Shown: in pieces, positions 9,955 through 21,900 of the stretch
How the letters are laid out: the number at the start of each line of letters is the position of its first letter
Numbering within the stretch: position 1 is the stretch's first letter
Assembly (NCBI GenBank): GCA_964036195.1
Contig: OZ038458.1
Span: 124,001 to 188,000 of the forward strand
DNA: 64,000 nucleotides
Direction: 5' to 3'
DNA from: Sphaerolaimus hirsutus
Taxonomy: Eukaryota; Nematoda; Chromadorea; Monhysterida; Sphaerolaimidae
Made by a program: the position numbers and the translations under genes
Notes under the pieces: generated by a model
What the model saw: the letters and a program-made list of their open reading frames with translations, nothing else
Database searches by the model: none
Told to the model about the DNA's origin: nothing

Positions 9955-12900
9955 GTGCGTGTCCACGGGGATTCTTTAGTATATATGAGTTGGCCTGGTC
10001 GCCGCGTTTATGTCGGAAACGAAGATAGTAATAGATAGTCATTTTTACTTAATAGTGGCAAAAAATAATCGGGTTTTCGGAGGTTGGATGATATGAATTT
10101 AGACAATTCTCTAAATCAACTTTTTGGATGTATCGACTTTAAGAAGTAGATGCCTAATTTGCATGCGCATTTCCTTTATTCACCAATCATCGCAGATGGG
10201 CCCGCCTCCAAACATGTCGCAGCAGCAGCAACAGCAGCCGCCGATGCAACAGCCGCAGCCGTTCGGGCAGCCGAATCAATTTGACAACTTCCATCCGCAG
10301 CACGGCGGCCACCAGCAGCAGCAGCAGCCGCCGCAGCCACTCGCCCAGTTCAGAGCGCCGCTGGTTGGTACACTCCTGCAAAAATGTCTTTGTCCCTTTG
10401 TTTTTTTTGGTTCATTGGCGTGCCAAACAAAAAATATGTGTTTCTGAGGGGTGGAACTTATACATAGGGGGGTTCATTATGTCGACCCCCCACAGTAGAA
10501 ATCTGGCCTCCATCTTGTGCAGGGCCGTATCCAGGGGGGGGGCGGGGGGGGCTGCAGCCCCCCCCCTTCCCGGGGTGAGACAAGAAAGTGACCGGAAATT
10601 GCGACTTTTTCAACGGCAGTGTAAAAAATTTTCCGCGCAAGCGCGCATTCTTCACCACACATAAGGTACTATCATCAGATTTGCTACATGTGGCCGTAAA
10701 TCGTTATAAATGCACTCAATGTTGTGCTTTTTGCTGTTTTGTATATATTTTTACATACATATACAGCGTTCCATGGCGCTGGCGCCAACGCCATTGGCGC
10801 CATGGCGTGGCGCCTACTAATGGCGCAAGCGCCATGGCGCCATTCCGCCACTATGTAGCTAAAATTTTAGGGGGGGGGGCTGAGCCCCCCCCCCTCGCCG
10901 GCCTCCGTAAACAAGCAGCCCCCCCCGCTCAAAAATCCTGGATACGTCCCTGATCTTGTGTACATATCCAAGTTTTTGCTAACCGTGAACGCGGTGCCTT
11001 CCGCGAATTTTTTTTATTTTTTTACATTTCGCTAAATATGCGCAGCCATGAGCTGGCACTGTGCCAACATTTCATATTGTTCTTTAATTCAAAAATACAC
11101 ACCATCCCGGGTCGATATTTGCCTGCCGACTGACGGCAGACGCTTGTCAAAATCACAGTGAGTGTGACATTGAAGTGGTTGTCGGCTGTTTTCAACGATT
11201 TAGAGTTCAAATTTGTAAATAAGTGATAAAACTTTCAGCAGTACCGGTCTTATTCATTGTTTTAACATGTTTTTTCCCTTTGTTTTTACATTTTCACAAA
11301 AGGGACAGAGACATTTTTCCACCGGAAATTTGATTTTGGAAGGCTGCCAAATGAGCGGCAACGCACCCAGAAAGCTAAAAATCGGCGTGTGGCATAAAGG
11401 CACCTTAATCTACAAGAATTCATCCCATGTATATATCCACACGTTTCACTTGTTAGCACGGGAGACATTAATTTATTTTGTTCCCGATCAGGAGGACAAA
11501 GACATTTTTCCAGGAGTGTATATTGCGTTGTAAAAAGTAAAACTGACCGTGGGACTGACAGTCCCGCGCCCTGTAAATTGTAAAGTCGAGTGTCAAATGT
11601 CATGCAAAATGTCAATTAAGATGAGAAAATTATTGCCGGACTTTTGAGACCTTGCATAACAACTGACAAAATTGTAACATGCTAATACCGGCACCATGGT
11701 AATATTGTCACTGAAAAATACATTTATTTTTGCCCTCTGCTTATTGACAAATCATTCATGTGAAAATGTTTGATGCCCCCCTCGCCGCAGCAATCCGAGC
11801 AGTCGGGCACGCCCACTGCGCAAGCGGTCGCCGACGTGATGTCGCAGGCGCTCGGCCGGCAGCCGCAGCAGCACGTGCAGCAGCAGTTTCCCAGCGCGCC
11901 GCTGGACAACGACGGGCGGCCCGCCGCGCAACAGGCTTGGATGCAGCAGCAGCAGCTGCTGCAGCCGCCCTTTCAAGATGGCGTCCGATTTCAGCAGACG
12001 CAGCACGCTCACCAAGGTCTGTTTCGCTTGCTACATTTTTCCATTGAGCGCTCTCCTAAATTTTTTGTTTGTTAAAAAACTTGAGGGTGATTGGTGAAAT
12101 CACATTCCCCTCGACTACAGATTGGCGGGCCTCGCGGCAGCCGCAGCGCGACGATAGCTACGCGTCACAACCGCCGCAGCGCGACAGCAGCTACGGGTCG
12201 CAGATGCCGCAGCGCGACAGCTACGGGACGCAGCCGCCGCAGCGCGACAGCTACGGGACGCAGCCGCCGCAGCGCGACGTCAAGTATGGGGCGCAGCCGC
12301 CGCAACGCGACGCCGGTTATGTGGCGCAGCAGCCGCAACGCGACGGCGGCTACGGATCGCAGCAGCCGCAACGCGACGGCGGCTACGAGTCGCAGCAACA
12401 GCAGCCGCCGCGCGACGTCAACTACTGCTCCCAGCAGCCGCAGCGCGACAGCAACTACCGGTCGCAACCGCCGCAGCGCGACGGCAACTATGGGTCTCGG
12501 CCGCTGCAGCGCGACAGTAGTTACGGGTCGCAGCCGCCGCAGCGCGACGTGGCTGCAGAGGCTGGCGGCTGGCGCCCGCGACCCGACGTGCACAACGTGG
12601 AGCAGCAAGGATATGAGAGTAAATACAACCAGAGGATGGGCAACGTGCAGCCCAGTAGGGGGTTGGTTACGCTCAGAGGGCTTCCAGTGGGACAAGGGCA
12701 GGGGGTTCCATATGAAGGGTGTGCTTCTAAAAGTGCCGGTCTACAAATTTTTCAAATTTGAGTTAGGACCATTTTTGGGGTCCCCATAAAAATGCGCTTC
12801 AAAAATATATATAATATGTGGGGGGGTGCGAAATTCAATTTTGAGATATGGGGGGTCGAAAAAAGCAAAAAAATCGCAAAACACAGTTTTTGAAATTTTA

Positions 12901-15900
12901 AAAGTACCGATCTACAAGCTTTTTCAGCTTTTGTGTCTTTAAAAGTACCGATCTACACACTTTTTTCAAAATTGTTCTTTTAAATGTACCGATCTGCACA
13001 TTATTTTTTGTGCTTCTAAAAGTACCGATGTCAGATCGGTGTCCGGTTGCGCTAAAACTCATTTTGTGCTTTTTTATTATGGGTAAAAGTACCGATCTAC
13101 AGCTGTCTGATTTTGTGCTTTAAAAAATACCGATCTACACGCTATTACCAATTTGTTCCTTTAAAATGTACTGTACTACAAAAATACAATTCCCTAAATT
13201 TTATATAGCTAGTGTTATGTGTATAATCAATGATTATACCCATGCATGTGGATACCCAACAATATGGCCGAAATACCCTTACCCAAAATTCCCATACCCA
13301 ATACCCATGTATGGGTATTGCATGCTCCAAACTTTCAATCGCGATTATCTCAAAATCGCTTTTTTGTAGATCGGTACTTTTAGAAGCACACCCTTCATAT
13401 ATTTTGGACACATGAGTAGGGTTCAAACGGGATTGACTTTTCGGGATCGGGATCGGGATTCACTTTTTGAGATTTCGGGATCGGGATCGGGATTGGGGTT
13501 TCGGGATCGGGATCGGGATTGGTATTTTGAGATTTCGGGATCGGGATTGGCCGGGATTGGGGTCACGGGATCGGGATCGGGATTGGGATTGGCATTTTTT
13601 CGGGATCGGGATTGGGGTCTAGGGATAGAGATTTTCGTCACTGTTATGGCATTCACAGTTGTTTATAAAGGTCTCAAAACACTGCTGGATGCCAGAAAAG
13701 TGACATAAAATGGACGCTGGGGGTTTGCGTTCACATTTTTGCACGCAAAAATGTCATTTTTTTTCACTTTATATAATTTCCACTATTTTTTCCGGGATCG
13801 GGATCCCGGACTTGGGAGACTCTCGGGATCGGGATCGGGATTTGAAAGTTTTCGGGATCGGGATCGGGATTGGTATTTTTGGATTTCGGGATCGGGATTG
13901 GGATCGGGATTGGGGGATCGGGATCGGGACTGCTAAATCCCGGACTTTCACGGGATCCGGGATCGGGATCGGGATCCCGTTTGAACCCTACACATGAGAG
14001 GGACAGGTGACAGCGCGCCCCACTGTAGGTTTAGATAGCTCCAAAATGTGTGGCTGTTTTACCTTTCAATGCAAAAAGTTATGCGTCGATTGTTTTTGAT
14101 TTATGGGAATTGAAAATGTTTTTAATTGTTTGGGTAAATTGCACAAAATTCGGTCGTTTTGGAGGTATTTTTATGCTGCTATATTTACGTTTTCATTGTT
14201 TCCTGCGCTCGACCTAGGGTTGGAAAAAAAAACGTTTTTTTTAACTCGATGTTTTTTTATATAAAAAAACGTTTTTTTAAAAGCTCCCAGATATGACCTA
14301 GTGTCAACATATATAGGTATATCAGACAGTGGCAATACTCTGTGATGTTATATATGACCATATAATGGCTGTGAAGCCATGGGATTAGGGTGTCAAAAAA
14401 AATTTTTATGGAAAACGGAAAGGTAAAATTTTTTCACTTTACGGAAAACGGAAAGGTAAAAAAAAAATTTCTGCCGGAAAACGGAAAGGTAAAAAAATTT
14501 CACTCAGCGGAAAACGGAAAACGGAAAGGTAAAAAAAAATTGTCGGCCAGAAAACGGAAAAATGAAATGCCGGAAAACGGAAAGCAAAATTTTCACGGAA
14601 ACAGAAAAAATAAAGTGAAATTAGCACGGTAATAGACAAATTTGCAGAAGGAAAACCAGCATGCAGGTTTGCCTGTTTGGCTTTGATTGTGGTAGCTGTA
14701 CATTCTGGAACTATGGATCATGCCTGTAACTTCACTTGTAGTTCAAGCTTAACTGAACCAACAAAAAATCATCAAAAAGTAGCCATAGTGGCCATAGGAA
14801 AAGATTCCTTACCTGCCACACCAGCCAGTAATCACGCCGGGCAAATCGACATCATGCAGAATTGTGTACGATGGGTCGGCAGGTAAGCCCAGTTTCAACG
14901 AGTGCCTTTTTAGAGGACCAATTACAACACCATTAGCACTGGGCTTACTCCTGAGGTTCAGGCAGGCAATCTAGCATTAATTGCCGATATTGAAAAGGCA
15001 TTTTTGCAAATAGGATTGCATGACCAAGCTAGAGACTACACACAATTTTTCTGGCTGAAAGATGCCTCAAAACCAGTAACTGAAAATAACTTAATAGTAC
15101 TTCATTTTAAACGTGTACTGTTTGGACTTGTCTGCAGCCCAGCAATTTTGGGAGCAGGCAAAAATACCATTTAAATGTGACAATAAACAACATGAATGAA
15201 TATGAAGAAAATAAAGGGGAACAAAACCAGTTGGCGATGATAATAAACAACATTTACGTCGATAACTTCATCATGATTGTCACGAATAAAGTTGAAGCTT
15301 TAGAACTATATTACAAAGTCAAAGCTTTATTAAACCAATGTTCTATGAACATGAGGGAATGGCTGTCAAACTCCAGATCAGTCATGAATGAAATAGCAGA
15401 AAACGACAGGAGTCCAAAGGTGAATAAAATTGTCGCAGTAATGGGCATGAAATAAAGTCACCGAACGGACATGCTGGCAATATCAACACCAAAATTGCAA
15501 ATTGACAGCATCACAACACCAACCAGACAAAACTTGAATAAATTATTGGTGTCAGCATATGACCCAATTGGGTTCACAGCACCTGTTTCACTGACCCTGA
15601 AATCCCAGTTGTCAATGCTGCTCCAAGAGACAAAAACAACACAATGGGATGAGCCAATTGAAGATAAATACAGATTGGAAAAACAATGGAAAAATGCCAG
15701 AAAACTGAAAATCGAGCCAGAAAATGGAAAAATGGCCTGGTAAAACGGAAACAGAAAGGTAAAAAAATTTTCAGCCGGAAAACGGAAAAATGGGCCGGAA
15801 AAATGGAAACGGAAAGGTAAAAAATTTTCAGCTGCCGGAAAACGGAAAGGTAAAAATTTTTTGGCTGCCGGAAAACGGAAAGGTAAAAAAATTTTCCTGC

Positions 15901-18900
15901 GGAAACGGAAAACGGAAACGGAAATTTGACACCCTACATGGGATAGCATTATAAGTGGTTATTTGTGTCAAAAATATCCATTTTTTTTGTCGACATGTTC
16001 GTATATCGCCTTATAGTCGAATGTTTGTGGCTTAAGGTGAAGTTTGGCACGGAATAGTGATCAAACAAGGTTATAAAAGTAGGTTGTTACTTTGGGAGTG
16101 AAGTTACACACTGTGGACGTACATTGGAAGCACATTACCTGAATATTATATACTACAGCAACATCTGACGGCTTTTTTACCCATGGTAGCACATAGAAAT
16201 GGATGCTTTGATACTAAAAATGCCACAAAACCAATAAAAACAACCACCAATGTCAATTTGTGTGTGAAATTGCGCGCTTGCGCGCAAAAATTTTGCAAAA
16301 TACCTAGTGCTTAGTACTAAAAATTTCGGCCGATGTTTTTAAAAAAAAAAAAACATTTCGGACGTCATGTTTGTTTGTTTTAAAAACGTTTTTTTATTTA
16401 AAAAACGTTTTTAAAAAACATCGGCCAACCCTAGCTCGACCCGATAATTTTCTTGTCCTAGAACATTTTCAATCACTTCTGTGTAACAGTAACGCATAAT
16501 TTGAATCGACTTTGAATCTCACATCCACAGCGGCGGCATTGGCCGCGGCGGCGGCAGCGACTTCAATCCGCCGCCGCAGCGCGGCAGCCGCGCGAGTTTC
16601 CCCCCTGGTCCGGGCGCCGAACCGCCGTTCGGCCGCAACGTCGATCATAACGACTCGCCGTTTGCACGCGGCGGCGGCAGGGCGGCAAGTAGGGCGCGCG
16701 GCGCCGCCGAAAGTTTTACGCCGCGGTGCGTTTTTGGTTGAGTTACTTCGTGCAGAGAGTTCCAGAGGATTTTATAAAGCTGGGGGTATTCCCAGATCCT
16801 GCAAAATTTCAAATACCATGCAAATTGCCAAAAGTCGTAAAATGTTATGCAATTCGATATTCGATATTTTTTCAAAATTCTCGATATCGATATTCGATAT
16901 TTTTTCAAAATTTTCGATATCGATATTCGATACGATATGGACCCTTGATATCGATATTCGATATTCGATACTGAAAAATGGTCGATATTCGATATCGATA
17001 TTTTGATATTTTCGATATTCAATATTTAGCTTTTGGTATAGCAAGTCATATTTCAAGCAGCATATTGTATTGTCATATGGTTGCAAACATGGTTGATTAT
17101 CTCTTTACTGAAAGTACAATTGATTTTTAGCAAGGTTTACAATGGTCAGAATGAGAAAATCAAAGAAAAAACATGACAAATCAAATTGTATCAGACAAAC
17201 AAAAATTGGTAGATATTACAATTCATACTTATAACCCAATTGTTTAAAGGGCATGTTGCAAAAAAGCAGCATATCAGCATTTTCTGGCTTCAAATTTGAG
17301 GTAGGTAGTTCAGTAGGTATGTGGCCAAACCAAATACAAGAAATGTGGAGTAAGCACTCCAACAACTATGACATTAAATACTTTACTTTTACTCATCAAC
17401 TTAGATACTATTTATAAGCAAATCAAATTAATCACAAATATCTCAAAACAAAAATAATAACTTAATTAAGGACATTATACAGGTTCGATATATCGAAAAT
17501 ATGGTCGATATTCGATGTCGATATTCGATATTTTTTCAAAATTTTCGATATCGATATTCGATATTTGATATTTTTTCAAAATTTTCGATATCGATATTCG
17601 ATATCAAAAAATGGTCGATATCCGATATTCGATATTCGATACGATATATCGTTTGAACCCTAATGCAAATGAAGGCATTGTAGGATTGCCATCTAAAACA
17701 AATTCTGGGCTACTGGGATGGGAGCTAACAAAGTCCTAGCAACACAAATTAATACGCGCTTGCGCACTCCGCTCCAACACCCTGTCTTCTCCATACATCG
17801 TTCCACCAAAAATCAACTCCCCAATCCGCAGTGGGCGTGGCCTGTCGCGCGGCGGCGGCATGGAACGCGGCAGCGGCGGCAGCATGGAACGTGGCGGCGG
17901 CGGCAGCATGGAGCGCGGCGGCTTCATGGAACGTGGCGGCGGCAGCGTGGATCGCCGCGGCAGCGGGGGCAATCTTGAACGCGGCAGGTTCATGGATCGC
18001 GGCGGCGGCCCAGCGGAGCCGGTGGGCCAGTCGTGGCGCCCTGAGCCTGCAGCTGCAGTTGCCGCCGCGCCGCTGGCGGTCAAGTCTGAACCGAGGGATG
18101 TGAAGCCGGATGTTGGAATGTCGCAGGTGCAGAAGCAGTTTCAGGTGATATACTAATTTATGGTTCTCCATGGGTGTTTGTTTTGAGGCGGTCCGAATTG
18201 GAACTAATGTTTTCGAGGTTTTTCTGTTGTTCTTTTTCCTTGAAAAATTGTGCGATAGTGCAGCTTTCTAAGACATATTCTAGAAAAATATACAGGTGCA
18301 TCGAAAATCATGACACTTAATTATTTGAATTCTCACGTGTCAATTTGAATTCTCCCATAACGCAGAAATCGCTGGAATCGGCTACAACGGCATACAAAGC
18401 TGAGCAGCAGATGATGATGCAGCAACAGCAGCAGCAGCTGCCGCCCACTCCGCCCAAACCCAATATGCCGCCGGTTTTCGGCGCGCAGCCGGGCTCGCTG
18501 CTGGACCGCGTCGCACCGCCGCACCAAGTGCCGCAGCAGCCCACTGCAGCCGAAGCCAACAGGAGGGGTCTGGGACTGCTGGCGCCGCCGCCGCCGCAAC
18601 AGCGGCAAATGGACGCGCCGCCGCAGCAGCTGCTCACTGGGCAGCAAGTATTTGGCGCCGCTCAGCAACACGTTCGTTTTTGTGTTATTTGTTTTATTTA
18701 TTTTGTATTAAAAAGGATGTTTGTCATTGGCGCTTAATTTGACTCAATTTCTACAGAATGCCGCCGGTGCGTCGCCCAGTCTGACGTCTGTTGTGTCGCT
18801 GGGGCAGACAAATCTGCCGCTGAATCTGGCACCCAGTCCTTTGGTTGCTTCAGCGCAGCAACAACAGCAGCTTCAGCAGCAACAACAACAACAGCAGCAG

Positions 18901-21900
18901 CAGCAGCTGCAGCAGCAACAACAGACGCAGCAGCATCCGCAGGCGCTGCTCGACATTAACTTCTCTCCGTTTGCTAGTAAACCCCCTGAGGATGTGGGCG
19001 GGGCCAACATTTTGGACCGGCGTCAAAGCGCCGCCAATATGTTGGATCGCGTGCCGCCGCCGCATGCTGCAGGTGGATAACTTTTTTCTTGGCATGAAAA
19101 TTTGATTTTGATTTTTTTTTCTTATTTAGGATTGCATATTTGTGGTTGACTTCTCAGATACTTGACAGAGTTCAAAAAGTCGTAAATAAGAAACATTTGA
19201 CATAAAATACTTTGGGCTTAAGAAACTTCACACGACAGTTTGTGTGGAGTTTCTTAGGTTTTCTCATTTTGACTGGTCGCGGTCGGTGCCCATTTACAAA
19301 AAAAATTTATTGCGTATTTACACCAAACTGCAGCAATGGGTGGCACACCCACGTTCGGCGCCGCGGTGGCCGCATTTGGCTGCGACGCGCAGCCGGGCAA
19401 GTTTGCCGCGCCGCTGCTCATCCAGCCGTCGCCGCTGCGCTACCAGAAGCCGCAGCAAGTGCAGCTGCAGCAGCCGCCCGCCGCTGTGCCGCCTAGCGAC
19501 GCCTTCGGCGGCATTTTGGATCGATTGTGAGTCGGGAAATGGGACGAACGTTTCGACGGTTGCGATAGTGTTCGGATGTTATCGCGTCGCGGCTCTGAGA
19601 ATGCTTTATTTACATGTCCATGACAGGCGCAAATCAATGAGTAAAATAGATTTTTCTTTTACTGAAAAGGAGTTTTGACAAGAAATGATTACCGTATTTC
19701 CTCGAAATACCCCCCGGGGGGTGATTGTTTCATAGTGCTCCCGAGAGGGGGGGGGGTATTTCGAAGGGGGGGGGGGTTATTATTTCACAGGAAATTTTTT
19801 GAAATCCTAGTACAAAATCGTGGTTTGTGATGTGCGCTAGTGTAGAAAAATGCATCAATAACTGACATATATCAACTCCTGTATACTAATATTAGTACGT
19901 AGATGGTATAAACACTGTTCTAACGTGATTCCAACATTGTTTTAACGTGTGTTCTGCACCACGCAGAACACAAACTGCAGTATTTGTCATGTACGTTTTC
20001 TTTACACTCAATTTGGGGGGGTATTCCGAGGGGGGTGATTGTTTCATAGTGGTCTCGAGAGGGGGGGGGGGGTATTTCGAGGAAATACGGTGTGCTGAAA
20101 AGAAAACATCCGATTTGTGTGAAAATATCTTGCTCCCGTACATCGTGCGGCCTTGCCAATGTGTTCTGCTCATTCACACCTGTAGCTTTTCAGTATACTT
20201 ATTTGTGTACTTGCATAAATAAGAAATACGTTTGAAAAGGAAAAAGCCGGAGTCGAGTACAATCAACGTATGTTTCGTGTCTGAAACCATTTTTTTATAA
20301 TTTAGACTTTTTGAACGATGACATCACGATGGAGAGTTTGATTCAGAACCATGCATAGCACGCGGTCGCTGAGTATACAAGTGAACACTTTTCTCCCGCC
20401 GCAGCTACGTGCGCGTGAGCAACATTCCGCGGGAACTTCTGTCGCGCGGCCCTCCCGCCGTGGAATTGGGCAGGTTTTTCGGCCGCGACTTGACGCTGCG
20501 AGAAGCGGATCTGCACGTGGACAAACACAGGCGGGTGGCTGTGGTCAGGGTGAATAGCCAGCGAGATGTGGAGTCAGTTTGGTGGGGTTATGCCATTTGG
20601 AATGGTGCCAAATGAAGGGGGCAATGGCTGTTTTCTCGGGTAAAGGTCCCCCACACTTCAAAAATATATTGAAGTCAACATATTCGAGTTTAATTACTTT
20701 TTCAATTTAATTATCGCCCTCCATTTACGTCGCGATTAAAAATCCATTTTTTAATGTTTTTAAAAATCGTATTCACCCTTATTTAAAATCGTCAAGTTCT
20801 ACCCCGAAAAAAGTGTCACCCTGGTCGTAGAACGATCCGCACGAAGAACGGCATCATGAATGTGGTCGTGGGCGACTCCGCTGTGGACGAGTTCGACTCG
20901 GTCGGCCGCGCCGCCGCACAGGTTACTCAATTGCAGTACACGCTAGTTGACACTTGACATTTGAATGTCAATTCCGATTTTAATTGACACGTCGCACGAC
21001 GAGCTTCAAATGCACGTGCAGCTGTATGTATTGTTCCACGTTGCAGCATGTGCGGTTATAAATACTGCTACTGTGAACTTAGACATGATATCAACCGGTT
21101 GACATTCGAATGTTAACTAGTCCCAGACCCTGTAAAATGTCAAATGTCATGCAAAGTGTCTAAAGTCACGTACAAGGACGTATCCAGGGGGGGGGCGGGG
21201 GGGGCTGCAGCCCCCCCCGTTCCCGGGTGAGACCGGAAAAAATTGAGGAAAATGCCGTTTTCGGTACTAATTTCCAAGGTGCTATGTAAAAATTTTGCGC
21301 GCTAGCGCGCATTTTTCCACCGTCCACGGAAATCATTGGAAAATCGGCACCTGTACCTTCAAATATCTGTAATATACGTTGAATTTCGTGCCCATCTCTC
21401 CATATGTATGTATATTTACATACATATCAGCGGTTCATGGCGCCAGCGCAAACGCCAATGGCGCCATGGCGTGGCGTCTACGAATGGCGCCAGCGCCATG
21501 GCGCCATTCCGCCACTATACAGGTACAATTTTAGGGGGGGGGGGGCTGAGCCCCCCCCGTTCGCCGGGCTCCGTAAACAAACAGCCCCCCCCGCTCAAAA
21601 ATCCTGGATACGTCCCTGGTCACGTAGAATGCTCGGTAAAATGGCAAACTGGTAAAATGGTTCTAGACCCGTTCCAAACAAATTTTCGATAAAGGATTTA
21701 TGTTGGCGCATCAGGGAATCGTTCTATTATGAGGAATATTTGAACGGATGAATATTTTTCAATTTTTTATTGTATTTATGACCTTTTTAAAAAAATACCT
21801 CGTAAAATGTGAAATTTGCTGAAATTTGACGATACGAAAATATACAAATTTAAAGGTCACAAATCGCCAAATCGCTTACATGGTGGGTGCTTTATCGAGG

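Larger units (their letters stand above)
14215..16433. mobile_element. hAT-like element, AAAAAACG repeats, outer layer of a nest
   Basis: Perfect 8-bp duplication gctcgacc. Begins TAGGGTTGGAAAAAA and ends GGCCAACCCTA, with aaaaaacgttttttt motifs at both ends. Its body is split by 14386-15936. A short relative is at 46941-47236. Confidence 0.88.

Noticed and set aside
9636-9966. Cys-rich minus-strand frames opposite exon a
   Set aside because: Antisense reading of CAG/CCG repeats gives Cys, Leu and Gly runs; no independent support.
12165-12695. Long minus-strand frame opposite the PQRD exon
   Set aside because: It is the antisense of a GC-rich repeat exon; the plus-strand frame fits splice phase on the 5' side and, with the chosen donor, on the 3' side.
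13412-13997. Frames of DRDRDS and GSGSG type
   Set aside because: They are translations of GGGATC repeats inside hAT-like elements, present in all frames and unlinked to splice sites.
16689-16700. Strong-looking donor AA|gtaggg in exon e
   Set aside because: It leaves the wrong phase for exon f; the donor at 16726 restores a continuous frame.
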